This document shows, piece by piece, positions 17,313 to 26,765 of a DNA stretch of 40,741 nt. A program made the position numbers and the translations under genes. The stretch covers positions 1-40,741 of the forward strand of contig CAJQKF010000072.1 in NCBI GenBank assembly GCA_905478855.1, given 5' to 3'. The DNA is from an uncultured Gammaproteobacteria bacterium. GTDB lineage: Bacteria; Pseudomonadota; Gammaproteobacteria; Arenicellales; CAJQKF01. The notes under the pieces were generated by a model. The model saw only the letters and a program-made list of their open reading frames with translations, did not search any database and had not been told where the DNA came from. Numbering within the stretch: position 1 is the first letter of the stretch; every line of letters begins with the position of its first letter.

Positions 17313-18095
17313 TTACTCTCGATGGAAGCTGGCTAATGTTATAAATTCTTCGATACTTAATGTTTCAGCCCGTCTTGATGAATCAATCTGGGCAGTAAGA
17401 AACTCCTCTTTGGAGACTAATTTTCCAATAGTGTTTCGGAGTGTTTTGCGTCGCTGACTAAACGCCGTGGCCACAAATTTTTCGAAAAACATGGAGTCTA
17501 AATGACTTCCCAATGGTTTTTCCAATGGACGTAATCTTATCATGGCAGACATCACCTTTGGCGGTGGTGAAAATGCTTCTGGAGGGATAACAAGTTCCGA
17601 TTGAACATGGCAAACTCTTTGTATTACCACACTGGGGCGGCCATATTGTTTCGTGCCGGGAGATGCGCAGATTCGGTCTACTACTTCCTTTTGTAACATA
17701 AAGTACATTTCTTCAATGTTGGGAAGCTGGGACAACAAGTGAAAAATAATAGGCGAAGATATGTTGTAAGGCAAATTTCCTATTATTTTAACGGGTTGAT
17801 CAAAGCCCAGACTCGCGATATCGGTTTTCAGGATATTAGCTTCTAATACGGAGAAGTTTTCGTAAACGAAGAACTCTTTCTTCAAATATCCGATAAGATC
17901 CCGATCGATTTCAAGCGCGGTTATATCCAGATCTCTTTTAAGCAGTTGTTGGGTTAGTGCTCCAGTGCCGGGACCGATTTCAATGATTTTTTCTTTAGGT
18001 TGCGCTCCCAAGCCGTGTGCAATTGAATCAATAATGTTTGAATCATTTAGAAAATGTTGACCAAAGCGCTTTTTTGCAATGATTGAATTCGACAT
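17313..18095 (-). CDS. rsmA: 16S rRNA (A1518/A1519) dimethyltransferase
   Basis: The 260-residue KsgA enzyme dimethylates two adenines near the 3' end of 16S rRNA using SAM. It has KKRFGQHFLND at the N-terminus, motif I IEIGPGTGALTQ, the catalytic NLPYNISSPI motif IV, and the C-terminal FSQRRKTLRNT helix. Length is normal. It follows pdxA by 34 nt, the same order as in E. coli, although surA and apaG/apaH are absent. A large methyltransferase fusion follows it closely. Confidence 0.97.
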   Translation of the reverse strand: MSNSIIAKKRFGQHFLNDSNIIDSIAHGLGAQPKEKIIEIGPGTGALTQQLLKRDLDITALEIDRDLIGYLKKEFFVYENFSVLEANILKTDIASLGFDQPVKIIGNLPYNISSPIIFHLLSQLPNIEEMYFMLQKEVVDRICASPGTKQYGRPSVVIQRVCHVQSELVIPPEAFSPPPKVMSAMIRLRPLEKPLGSHLDSMFFEKFVATAFSQRRKTLRNTIGKLVSKEEFLTAQIDSSRRAETLSIEEFITLASFHRE

Positions 18096-18129
18096 AGTGT
18101 AGTCTGAAATTAATTATTAGAGCGCACGT

Positions 18130-19107
18130 TCATGAACGTTTTGCCTGGTGGCGACACAATTCCAGAGCGCAAGACACGGCCTCGCGCAATGAATCGACAT
18201 TTGCTTTTCCTGTACCGGCCAAGTCGAGTGCGGTGCCGTGATCAACTGATGTTCGAATAATAGGTAAACCAAGTGTGATATTAACAACCTCGCCGAAACT
18301 ACTATGTTTAATAACCGGGAGTCCCTGATCATGATACATAGCCAGAACAGTATCGGTTTTTTCTAATGCAGCAGGCGTAAAAGCGGTATCCGCAGGGAGC
18401 GGTCCGATTACGTTAATGCCCTGTGCTCGCAAAATATCGAGTGCGGGAATGATGGACTCTATTTCCTCGCGACCAATATGTCCATTTTCTCCGGCATGTG
18501 GGTTTAGACCGCATACTGAAATAACCGGGTTGCTAATTCCAAATCGAGTTTCTAGGTCATTGGCTATAATAGAAACTATTTTTATAATTCGATCGCGATC
18601 GATATAGTCGCTCACCGCGGATAATGGTATGTGAGTGCTGTACAAGGTGACCCGTAAGTCTCTGCTTGCCAGCATCATTACCGGCAGATCCGTGCCGCAG
18701 TGTGCTGCCAGGTACTCGGTGTGGCCGCTGAAAGGGATACCAGCTTCATTTATGATCGATTTCTGCACTGGCCCGGTAACCATGGCATCAAATTGATTAC
18801 TTAGGCACCCTTGTGCGGCCATATCCAGAGTTTTCAATACGTAAGGTGCATTGCAGGTGTTGAGACGACCCGGGACGACATTGGCTTGGAGCGGTACCGG
18901 AATGTAATGTAGCGTGCCTGCTTTATGTTCGCTTCCGTTAGCTTCAACCAGTTTGGTGTCAATGCCAAGACCTTGTGCGGTACGCTGCAATAACTGGGGG
19001 TCGGCGATAGCAATCAACTCGCAGTCAAGCTTCTCTTGCGCGAGCATAATAGCAAGTTCAGGTCCGATTCCGGCAGGTTCTCCCGGAGTTATTGCGATGG
19101 TTGGCAT
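18130..19107 (-). CDS. pdxA: 4-hydroxythreonine-4-phosphate dehydrogenase
   Basis: The 325-residue NAD-dependent enzyme oxidises 4-phosphohydroxythreonine in pyridoxal phosphate synthesis. The ITPGEPAGIGPE start, GHTEYLAAHCG, CGLNPHAGENGHIGREE and MYHDQGLPVIKH (metal-binding His) motifs are all intact, as is RTSVDHGTALDLAG near the end. It heads the pdxA-rsmA operon. Its promoter should lie in 19108-19180, just after the terminator of the upstream reductase gene. Confidence 0.97.
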   Translation of the reverse strand: MPTIAITPGEPAGIGPELAIMLAQEKLDCELIAIADPQLLQRTAQGLGIDTKLVEANGSEHKAGTLHYIPVPLQANVVPGRLNTCNAPYVLKTLDMAAQGCLSNQFDAMVTGPVQKSIINEAGIPFSGHTEYLAAHCGTDLPVMMLASRDLRVTLYSTHIPLSAVSDYIDRDRIIKIVSIIANDLETRFGISNPVISVCGLNPHAGENGHIGREEIESIIPALDILRAQGINVIGPLPADTAFTPAALEKTDTVLAMYHDQGLPVIKHSSFGEVVNITLGLPIIRTSVDHGTALDLAGTGKANVDSLREAVSCALELCRHQAKRS

Positions 19108-19180
19108 AGGGAAATGATGAAGAGGTTTATGGTGTTTTTGAGGAGTGAGTAACTACTGACATTAGTGGATTATACGCTAT

Positions 19181-19209
19181 AAAAAAGGCCTCGTATTGAG
19201 GCCTTTTTT
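19181..19209 (-). terminator. Perfect hairpin terminator after acetoacetyl-CoA reductase
   Basis: AAAAAAGGCCTC (19181-19192), a 5-nt loop GTATT and GAGGCCTTTTTT (19198-19209) form a perfect 12-bp palindrome with A and T tracts. It would work in both directions. Here it ends the minus-strand reductase transcript 25 nt past the stop and insulates pdxA. Confidence 0.9.
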
Positions 19210-19233
19210 ACGTATACGGAAAAACCGTAACGC

Positions 19234-19980
19234 TTAGAACGACATAAACATTCCACCGTTGACCGGAATATTGGCTCCGGTTATGTAAGATGTTTGCTCC
19301 AATGTTAGAAAGCCGATGGTGTGCGCAATATCTTGTGGCTCACCAATTCTACCTACGGGTATACCGGCAACAATTGAAGTTCGAATCTCGTCTGGCATGG
19401 CCGCGGTCATGCTGGTATCAATATATCCTGGCGATACAGTGTTAACAGTAACTCCTTTGCGAGCAGACTCTTGAGCTAGAGACATGGTAAAGCCATGCAT
19501 CCCAGCTTTCGCCGCGGAGTAATTTGTCTGTCCAAACTGCCCTCGTTGTCCATTGACTGAAGATATATTTACGATACGTCCATAGCCACGCTCGGTCATT
19601 CCTTCAATTACATGACGTGTGACATTAAATACACTGCTTAGATTAACGTTAATAACGTCATCCCAGTCTTTTTCATCCATTTTTCGTAATGTGCTATCGC
19701 GAGTGATCCCGGCACAGTTGACAAGAATATCAATCCACCCGAATTCAGCTTCAATAGTACTAATCATGCTAGCCGCGGCGTCGAAAGATCCTACGTCTCC
19801 AGCAATAATGTTTGCATCGATTCCTTCCTGTTTTAGCTGAGCCTGCCACTGACTCGCTTGTTCTAGCTCATGTGGGAGGTGGCATGCAATTACGACATCT
19901 CCACGGTTGGCAAGAGTTTTACAAATGGCTGTGCCTAAACCTCCTGTTCCCCCCGTAACCAATGCTGTTTTCTTACTCAT
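19234..19980 (-). CDS. phaB: Acetoacetyl-CoA reductase (NADPH)
   Basis: The 248-residue classical SDR reduces acetoacetyl-CoA to (R)-3-hydroxybutyryl-CoA for polyhydroxybutyrate. It has TGGTGGLG cofactor binding, NCAGI, the catalytic Ser and YSAAK, and the PhaB-specific segment SSVNGQRGQFGQTNYSAAK that separates it from FabG. The C-terminus VNGGMFMSF is also typical of PhaB. An AGGTGAAAT ribosome site precedes the ATG. No phaA or phaC is in the window, so the gene stands alone between a divergent promoter region and a strong terminator. Confidence 0.92.
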   Translation of the reverse strand: MSKKTALVTGGTGGLGTAICKTLANRGDVVIACHLPHELEQASQWQAQLKQEGIDANIIAGDVGSFDAAASMISTIEAEFGWIDILVNCAGITRDSTLRKMDEKDWDDVINVNLSSVFNVTRHVIEGMTERGYGRIVNISSVNGQRGQFGQTNYSAAKAGMHGFTMSLAQESARKGVTVNTVSPGYIDTSMTAAMPDEIRTSIVAGIPVGRIGEPQDIAHTIGFLTLEQTSYITGANIPVNGGMFMSF

Positions 19981-20135
19981 ATTTCACCTTTAATTTATGT
20001 ACTTACTAAATCTGGTGGCGCATACTGTGGCTTGTTGCGTTGCACCAATGCTGCACTGCAAAATAATCGACTTTATGCATCTTGTCAATTTCACTTTGCT
20101 TGAGTTCGAAACACGGATGCCGTTAGAATTATAAT

Positions 20136-20768
20136 ATGCTGAAATTTTTCGGAAAGTTGTTAGTGTTTCTGTTCCTTAACGGCCTTGCGTTAAGCGTAAT
20201 CGGTTGGATTGGATATGATGCGTGGCAGCGCGGAGTATTCGAAAATGGTGGTCTTCGGCCAGTTGCAGCTGCTGTTGACCCTGTAAAAGAGAAAACAGCA
20301 CTGATCGATATTCGGCACGTTGTTCGATCTAATTTGTTCGGTCAGGAGAAACGAGAGGTGGTAAAAAAAGCGGTAGTAGCACCACCTACCCGGCTCAACC
20401 TAAAATTAGTCGGTGTAATGGCTCGGCAACCTTTATCTTCATCCTTGGCGCTCATTGAAATTAGCCGCGGTAAACAACAGGTGGTTAAAGTAGGGCAAGC
20501 AATTGGCAAAAGTGGCGCAACATTGAGCAAGGTGCTGTCTAATCATGTTTTAATTGAACGTAATGGAAAGTTGGAAAAACTTTCAATAGAGCGTGCTGAG
20601 CTCAAACCCAATTCTGATCCGGGAAAGAAAACTGTCACCGCGTATAACAACCTGACTGCCGCAAAGAAAGCTCCCATCGCTCCATCTGTGTCATCGGTTC
20701 GGAAAATTCTAGATGTTGGTGGGAACACTAATGATAATAATAAGGGGAAAATAGTTCTACCATTCTAG
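20136..20768 (+). CDS. GspC-like type II secretion inner-membrane protein, lacking a PDZ domain
   Basis: The 210-residue protein has a short cytoplasmic tip, one membrane helix (about 7-27) and a periplasmic HR domain (about 55-150) with VVRSNLFGQ, then PPTRLNLKLVGVMA, a GKQQVVKVGQAI turn and NHVLIERNGKLEKL. This is the GspC homology region that contacts secretin GspD. After residue 155 there is only a low-complexity tail, so the usual C-terminal PDZ or coiled-coil domain is missing. No gspD or other gsp gene follows; an RND pump does. It could be a true GspC separated from its cluster or a family member recruited elsewhere. Confidence 0.75.
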   Translation: MLKFFGKLLVFLFLNGLALSVIGWIGYDAWQRGVFENGGLRPVAAAVDPVKEKTALIDIRHVVRSNLFGQEKREVVKKAVVAPPTRLNLKLVGVMARQPLSSSLALIEISRGKQQVVKVGQAIGKSGATLSKVLSNHVLIERNGKLEKLSIERAELKPNSDPGKKTVTAYNNLTAAKKAPIAPSVSSVRKILDVGGNTNDNNKGKIVLPF

Positions 20769-20889
20769 CTTTTCCGTGAGTTATTTTGAGTCGTTGTAAA
20801 ATCCGTAATATGGGCGGCATGCACTAATAACTCATGACTTTCCAAGCTCCCGCTGGTCATTCTACCTGCCAATTAAATAATTTAGAAAA

Positions 20890-22134
20890 ATGAAACGTGT
20901 ACTGAAATTTCTTCTACCGATAGTAATTTTAGCGATCGGTATTTATAGTTCTACCATATTAAAGGCTAGTCGACCGGAACCCGTGGCAATTGAAGCTCCG
21001 GAGAAGGAATGGTCTGTGGATATTGTGACAGTCGAATTCGGTGCTTTTAAGCCGGAAGTGCAGTTATATGCACGAATCGAGTCGCCTAATCAAACAACCT
21101 TAAGTGCTGCCGTGGCATCAAGTGTAGATGCTGTTGATGTTCGCGAAGGAGAATTCGTTACCAAGGGACAGTTACTTGCGGTTATGGATTCCCGTGACTT
21201 ATTACTAATCAAGAATCAGATTTCGTCGGAAATTAAAGAACTGAATTCGCTCATTGTCAGTGAACAAAATACGTATAGTTCCGATCAAGCTGCACTCGTT
21301 GATGAACAGGCGCTGTTATCTTTGGCACAACGGAATCTATCGCGAGCTCGAAAGCTGGCAAAAACTAAAGCAGGTTCTGAAGTGGGTGTGGATGATGCAC
21401 TACAAGTTATCCGTTCTCGTTCCTTGGCAATTATTCAAAGACAGCGGAGCCTCGATGATCATGTCCCACGAATGATCAGACTTGAGACAAACCTTTCCCG
21501 TGTCCAGGATCGCCTGGCTCAATTAGAACTGGATCTTGAAAAGACCCGTATTACGGCACCATTTAACGGCAGAGTTATTAATGTACATGTATCTCCCGGA
21601 GAACGTTTACGGCTTGGAGATGGAATTATTGAGCTCTACGATACTGAGACCATTGAGGCGCGTGCGCAAATTCCTGAACGTTTTATTGCTTCAGTCCGAT
21701 CCAGTCTAAGAGATAATACCGTTGTGCATGGCACGGTGAGTATTCAGGAGCAACCTATTAAGATGCGTCTTGATCGGTTGGCAGGCTTTATACGGCAAGG
21801 TCAGGGCGGATTAGACGGTTATTTTGCATTTGATGCTAAATCTATGCCGGTAATAGAAGTGGGGCGGGTTGTTGAATTACGCATCGAGTTATCGCCGGTG
21901 GAGAACTCGCTGGTGTTACCGGTTTCGGCGTTATACGGTTCAAATTCTGTGTATCGTATCGTTGATGGAAGGTTACAAGGTGTGGATGTCCAATACTCTG
22001 GCGAACTAGTGCTTAAAAATGGCATTGCTGGAGTTATTGTGGAGTCCCCTGAGTTGAAAAATGGAGATCGAATTGTAACTACACAGATACCAGCTGCTGT
22101 AGATGGGCTAAAGGTCCGTGAGATCACAAATTGA
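20890..22134 (+). CDS. RND efflux pump periplasmic adaptor (MFP)
   Basis: The 414-residue membrane-fusion protein has an N-terminal signal/anchor helix (about 5-25). A split lipoyl/barrel-sandwich region (VDAVDVREGEFVTKGQLLAVMD and ITAPFNGRVINVHVSPGERL) flanks a long alpha-hairpin (about 115-225). Beta-barrel and membrane-proximal domains follow. It links the RND permease to an outer-membrane channel that is not encoded here. The stop overlaps the permease start (TTGA). No regulator lies next to it. Confidence 0.93.
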   Translation: MKRVLKFLLPIVILAIGIYSSTILKASRPEPVAIEAPEKEWSVDIVTVEFGAFKPEVQLYARIESPNQTTLSAAVASSVDAVDVREGEFVTKGQLLAVMDSRDLLLIKNQISSEIKELNSLIVSEQNTYSSDQAALVDEQALLSLAQRNLSRARKLAKTKAGSEVGVDDALQVIRSRSLAIIQRQRSLDDHVPRMIRLETNLSRVQDRLAQLELDLEKTRITAPFNGRVINVHVSPGERLRLGDGIIELYDTETIEARAQIPERFIASVRSSLRDNTVVHGTVSIQEQPIKMRLDRLAGFIRQGQGGLDGYFAFDAKSMPVIEVGRVVELRIELSPVENSLVLPVSALYGSNSVYRIVDGRLQGVDVQYSGELVLKNGIAGVIVESPELKNGDRIVTTQIPAAVDGLKVREITN

Positions 22135-25100
22135 GCACTCCTTCTGCAAATAGAGATTTTCTGGGTATTTTTGCCAATCACCCAGTCGCCTGCAATCTGC
22201 TTATGATTATGATGGTGTTGGCGGGTTTTTGGGGTTTGAGTAAGTTGAATACTCAATTTTTCCCAACTTTTGATCTCGACTTTGCATCTATACGAGTAGT
22301 TTGGAGCGGAGCCAGTGCAGAAGATGTTGAACAACTTATAACGACGCCTCTCGAACAAGAGTTGACTAATGTTGATGATGTTAAACAAATGACATCAGTT
22401 TCGGCGGACGGATATTCAACTATTAGTCTTGAATTTGTAGAAGGCACTGACATGGGTCTTGCCGTAGACCAGGTTAAGGAAAAGGTAGGGTTGGTGCGCA
22501 ATTTACCGGCCACGGCGGAAACGCCCGAGGTAAATCGTGTTGTTCGTTATGAACCTGTTGCGCGTTTGGTTGTTCATGGACCGGACGATGTTCGTGAGCT
22601 TCGAGAACTAGCGCATCGGTTTGAGCGGGAACTGCTAGACCGCGGTATTGCGCGGATTTCCATAGTCGGGCTGCCCGAAGAAGAAATTGCGATTCAAGTT
22701 CCGTCAAATATTCAGAAGTCTCTGGGTTTGTCACTGGTTGATATTGGCCAACGTGTAGCAGCAGCGTCTGTAGATGTGCCGGTTGGTGTTATTGGTAGGG
22801 ATGAAGTTGCACGCCAGCTGAGGTTTATTGACCAGAGGCGCACGGGACTCGAATTCGAGGGATTGCCTATACTCGTTAACGCTGAAGGCCAGCGTGTTAC
22901 GGTGGGTGATATAGCAAAGATTGAGCGTAGACCACAAACTTCTCAGCTAACGGTCGAGTATAAAGGGCAGCCTGCTGTAGAACTCCGTTTATCCCGAGCA
23001 GAGAAGAGTGATAGTCTGAAATCGGCCGAAATATTTGATGAATGGCTTACTGAGACGAAACCAACATTGCCACCCGGAGTCTCTATTCTTACCTACGACG
23101 AATCTTGGAAGCTGATTCAGAGTCGGATATCCTTGTTGATAAAAAATGGTGGGACTGGTTTGCTGCTGGTCGTTTTTATCTTGTTTCTGTTTCTTAGTGG
23201 TCGTATTGCATTCTGGGTAACTATCGGAATACCCGTATCATTTATGGCGACGTTAGGTATTTTGTATTTGATCGGTGGTTCGATCAATATGATCAGTTTG
23301 TTTGGGCTGATTATGGCACTGGGAATCATCGTTGATGATGCTATCGTTGTCGGTGAAGATGCAGAGGCGCATTTTAGGGATGGCGCCGAGGCGCTGGATG
23401 CAGCAGAAATGGGTGCGCGTCGAATGTTTGCACCGGTACTGTCATCATCTTTAACTACTATTGCGGCTTTTCTACCGTTGTTATTGGTTGGTGGCATTAT
23501 TGGAAATATTCTTCAGGCAATACCTGTAGTGGTTATATGTGTAATCCTGGCATCTTTAGTTGAATCATTCTTAGTATTGCCGGGACATATTCGTAATTCT
23601 TTCAAGAATATGGATCGTAAACGGGAGGGATGGGTAAGACAGCGATTGAATGCTGCTTTTGAATACCTGCAAAATAGAATCTTTAGACCGTTGATTACAA
23701 TCTCGCTGGATTATCGCGGGGTTAGCGTGTCTATTGCGATATTCTGTATGTTGATGACAGTAGGATGGATGGCCGCCGGGCGAATAGCCTTTACGTTTTT
23801 CCCAGTAGCAGAGTCTACTGTTCTCTATGCGAATGTTGGTTTTGTCGCCGGCACTCCAAAAGACAAAGTAACGGACTTTCTAACCCATGTTGAAAAACAG
23901 CTTTGGTTGACCGAAGAACAGCTCGGTGGTGGTCTCATTGTATCTGCTGTGGTGCAGCATGGTGCCGCTGTAAGTGCAGATAACCGATCTGGAAAACGAG
24001 GTGATCAATACGGATCTGTATTGGTCGAGTTGACAGAGCCGGATAAACGCGAGGTTCGCAATCGTACTTTTGTTGCGAACTGGAAGCAGCGAGTGGAAGC
24101 TGTTGCGGGGATCGAAACATTAACGGTAAATGAGAGACGTGGTGGACCACCTGGACGCGATATAGATGTTCGTATTACCGGTAATGATGTGTTGGCGGTA
24201 AAGGGAGCGTCTGAGGATTTTAAGCGGCTGCTGGGCTCTGTTCCCGGTGTCTCTGGATTGGAGGATGATCTACCTTTTGGTAGAGAACAATTAATTTTCA
24301 AGCTAACGCCCACGGCGGAGTCCCTTGGTCTTTCTGTTCAGGAGGTGAGCAGACAGCTTAGGGCAGCATATGATGGTTATCTTGTTCAGGTGATGGCAGA
24401 TGGAGACGATGAAGTGGAAGTGCGTGTTGTGTTGCCAGACAGTGAGCGTAATCGACTTAATAGTTTGGATACCTTTGATATTATCTTACCAACAGGGGGG
24501 ATTGTCCCCGTTTCAAACCTAGTTGATATTTCTACTCGACGAGGTTTCGATTCTGTTCGACATGCCGATGGGCGACTTGCGGTAACGGTTACCGGTGACG
24601 TGGATTCTGCGGTAAGTAACGCCAATACGGTGCTGGAGAACTTTCGCAGTAACAACATGCAATCGTTGTCTGCACAATGGGGAGTACAATTTTCCATGGA
24701 GGGTCGGCAGGCGGATCAGAAGGAGACCATTACCGATATGCGTCGTGGAGCAATGCTTGCACTGATTATGATATATCTGGTCTTGGCTTGGGTATTCGGC
24801 TCTTATGGATGGCCTTTGGTGGTTATGGCTATTATTCCTTTCGGTCTTGTAGGAGCTTTCTGGGGGCACGTATTCCTAGGTTTAGATTTAACCGTGCTTT
24901 CTCTTTTCGGTTTTTTTGGACTAGCCGGTATCGTGGTGAACGATTCCATTATTTTGGTGATATTTTTTCGACAACTAAGACAACAAGGCATGGCCTTACG
25001 TGAGGCCGTTATTGAAGCAGCATGTAAACGGCTGCGTGCCGTATTGTTAACGTCATTGACAACAATAGGCGGGCTTACACCATTGTTTTTTGAAACATCT

Positions 25101-25271
25101 CTGCAGGCGCAGTTTTTAATACCAATGGCTACATCGATAGCATTTGGGCTGGCGTTCTCAACACTATTGGTATTGCTGCTGGTACCGGTATTGTTGTACA
25201 GTTATGAAAGAATGTTGAACTGGTTTTCAAAATCTGCTGAAACTGGATCAGAACAGGCCGCAACAGAATAA
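22131..25271 (+). CDS. RND family efflux permease (AcrB-like)
   Basis: The 1046-residue permease has two six-helix halves with large periplasmic loops, the standard HAE-RND layout. TM4 carries the proton-relay pair in GIIVDDAIVVGEDAEAHF. TM10 has GIVVNDSIILV, so the Lys940 of AcrB is replaced, as in many divergent HAE transporters. The TTG start at 22131 is needed to keep the full first membrane helix (NHPVACNLLMIMMVLAGFW) and overlaps the adaptor stop. Substrate cannot be predicted; lipophilic drugs or toxic metabolites are usual for the family. Confidence 0.95.
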   Translation: MSTPSANRDFLGIFANHPVACNLLMIMMVLAGFWGLSKLNTQFFPTFDLDFASIRVVWSGASAEDVEQLITTPLEQELTNVDDVKQMTSVSADGYSTISLEFVEGTDMGLAVDQVKEKVGLVRNLPATAETPEVNRVVRYEPVARLVVHGPDDVRELRELAHRFERELLDRGIARISIVGLPEEEIAIQVPSNIQKSLGLSLVDIGQRVAAASVDVPVGVIGRDEVARQLRFIDQRRTGLEFEGLPILVNAEGQRVTVGDIAKIERRPQTSQLTVEYKGQPAVELRLSRAEKSDSLKSAEIFDEWLTETKPTLPPGVSILTYDESWKLIQSRISLLIKNGGTGLLLVVFILFLFLSGRIAFWVTIGIPVSFMATLGILYLIGGSINMISLFGLIMALGIIVDDAIVVGEDAEAHFRDGAEALDAAEMGARRMFAPVLSSSLTTIAAFLPLLLVGGIIGNILQAIPVVVICVILASLVESFLVLPGHIRNSFKNMDRKREGWVRQRLNAAFEYLQNRIFRPLITISLDYRGVSVSIAIFCMLMTVGWMAAGRIAFTFFPVAESTVLYANVGFVAGTPKDKVTDFLTHVEKQLWLTEEQLGGGLIVSAVVQHGAAVSADNRSGKRGDQYGSVLVELTEPDKREVRNRTFVANWKQRVEAVAGIETLTVNERRGGPPGRDIDVRITGNDVLAVKGASEDFKRLLGSVPGVSGLEDDLPFGREQLIFKLTPTAESLGLSVQEVSRQLRAAYDGYLVQVMADGDDEVEVRVVLPDSERNRLNSLDTFDIILPTGGIVPVSNLVDISTRRGFDSVRHADGRLAVTVTGDVDSAVSNANTVLENFRSNNMQSLSAQWGVQFSMEGRQADQKETITDMRRGAMLALIMIYLVLAWVFGSYGWPLVVMAIIPFGLVGAFWGHVFLGLDLTVLSLFGFFGLAGIVVNDSIILVIFFRQLRQQGMALREAVIEAACKRLRAVLLTSLTTIGGLTPLFFETSLQAQFLIPMATSIAFGLAFSTLLVLLLVPVLLYSYERMLNWFSKSAETGSEQAATE

Positions 25272-25276
25272 GCAAT

Positions 25277-25305
25277 ATTACTCATTGCATAGTGCGTTGA
25301 GTAAT
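25277..25305. terminator. Inverted repeat between convergent RND and puuD genes
   Basis: ATTACTCA (25277-25284) and TGAGTAAT (25298-25305) are perfect 8-bp arms around a 13-nt loop. They lie in the 75-bp gap between convergent genes. The stem is AT-rich and has no adjacent T run, so terminator function is uncertain. Confidence 0.35.
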
Positions 25306-25346
25306 CAATTTTGTGAGCATACCGTTTATAGTAGAAACGATGATGT

Positions 25347-26543
25347 TTATTCTGGGTGATTTATCTCGTGTTCCAACCAAAGCCCAAGCAATGTGCGTTC
25401 TTCTTCCGTCATAGCACTAAGGTTACCTAAGGGCATGGTTTTTGTAGTTACTGCGCTTATCAATACCCGTGGTGCATGGCTTTTAAGTTGTTCAACAGTG
25501 TCTAGCATAATGTTCCCCGGGGCTGCTGAAAATCCGGCTTGTGTGGGGCTTGATGAGTGACATACCGTACAACGCTGATTAACCACCACCATTACATCTA
25601 TATCATCAATATGCGCATCTGAGAAGTTTTGCACCGTTTTTGGGGCCGTTAACAACATAGTCACTACCATGCAAATCATAGCAGCTGGAAGTATCCATAT
25701 TGCCTGCTTTTTCATATGTCTTATATTGAAGTAATGTCGAACCGCTATGCTGATTAAGCTAACTCCTACTAGAACCATCCAAGCCTGACTATTTCCATAG
25801 GTGCTTGGAAAGTGATGGCTGATCATTATGAATAGCACTGGCAAAGTTAGATAGTTGTTATGCCGTGAACGAAGTAGTCCATCCTTGCCTGGACTTGCAT
25901 CAGGCTGTCGATTTTCTTTCAGTGCGGTAACTAACTCTAGTTGACCGGGAATAATCACGAAAAATACGTTTGCTACCATAATTGTGCCGATTGCCGCACC
26001 TACGTGTATGTAGGCTGCTCGACTAGATAAAACGCTATCCAATTGCCATGCTAAACAGGCTAATAAAAGTACTAAAACCCCAGCAAGTAATAATGGTTGG
26101 GAGCGTAATACGCTTTTGCACAAGTAGTGATAAACCAACCAAGAAATAGTTATGGTTCCCAATCCTAGAGCAATGGCGCTAAACGGGTCTAGGTCGGACT
26201 TAGACGGATCCAGCATAAAAGCCTGACTATTAAAATAATAGACGACGAAGAGCAATGCCATACCGGAGAGCCATGTCGTATACGCTTCCCATTTAAACCA
26301 GTGGAGATCGACAGGTAGACTTGGAGGTGCAACCTGAAACTTTTTTAAATGATAAAAACCGCCACCATGTATCGCCCAAAGGTTCCCAGCAATACCTTCT
26401 TCCTGTGGTTGCGAGCGATCCAGTCGATTCTCCAACCAGTTAAAATAGAAAGAGGCGCCGATCCAGGCAATGCCAACGATCATATGAATCCAGCGGATTA
26501 GAAGGTTAAGCCATTCGTGAATATGTGCTTCCAAGGGAGTCAC
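25347..26543 (-). CDS. puuD: Urate hydroxylase PuuD (membrane urate oxidase with cytochrome c)
   Basis: The 398-residue protein has eight or so membrane helices (about residues 10-300) with the PuuD signature WIGASFYFNWLE, AIHGGGFYHLKKFQ and WFKWEAYTTWLSG. A periplasmic cytochrome c domain follows with heme motif CTVCH (325-329) and likely distal ligand Met370 (TKTMPLGN). PuuD oxidises urate to 5-hydroxyisourate and passes electrons to the respiratory chain instead of making hydrogen peroxide. No hydroxyisourate hydrolase, OHCU decarboxylase or allantoinase gene is beside it. Confidence 0.93.
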   Translation of the reverse strand: MTPLEAHIHEWLNLLIRWIHMIVGIAWIGASFYFNWLENRLDRSQPQEEGIAGNLWAIHGGGFYHLKKFQVAPPSLPVDLHWFKWEAYTTWLSGMALLFVVYYFNSQAFMLDPSKSDLDPFSAIALGLGTITISWLVYHYLCKSVLRSQPLLLAGVLVLLLACLAWQLDSVLSSRAAYIHVGAAIGTIMVANVFFVIIPGQLELVTALKENRQPDASPGKDGLLRSRHNNYLTLPVLFIMISHHFPSTYGNSQAWMVLVGVSLISIAVRHYFNIRHMKKQAIWILPAAMICMVVTMLLTAPKTVQNFSDAHIDDIDVMVVVNQRCTVCHSSSPTQAGFSAAPGNIMLDTVEQLKSHAPRVLISAVTTKTMPLGNLSAMTEEERTLLGLWLEHEINHPE

Positions 26544-26765
26544 CGAGAGTATTAATGGGTATTAAGACAGTACATCATTAAGGAAATAATAATATAACAG
26601 AAGTTGGTTCGGCTAGATAAACAGCACCATTTTAAAAAACATCAAAGATTCTGAATCACCTAATGTTGCAGTGCTAGGCGTCTTAATTAATTGATCGTGC
26701 TGACTACTCTGCTTGAGTGGGTTGGTCCAATATTTGGGATGTACTAAAAAAACTACGAGATTTGA

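Noticed and set aside
20130..20135. TATAAT directly before the gspC-like ATG as a -10 box for a leaderless transcript
   Set aside because: It abuts the start codon, so transcription would begin inside the gene, and there is no matching -35 element.
23117..23497. Minus-strand 126-codon frame inside the RND permease
   Set aside because: Low-complexity shadow of the membrane helices; the plus-strand gene is unambiguous.
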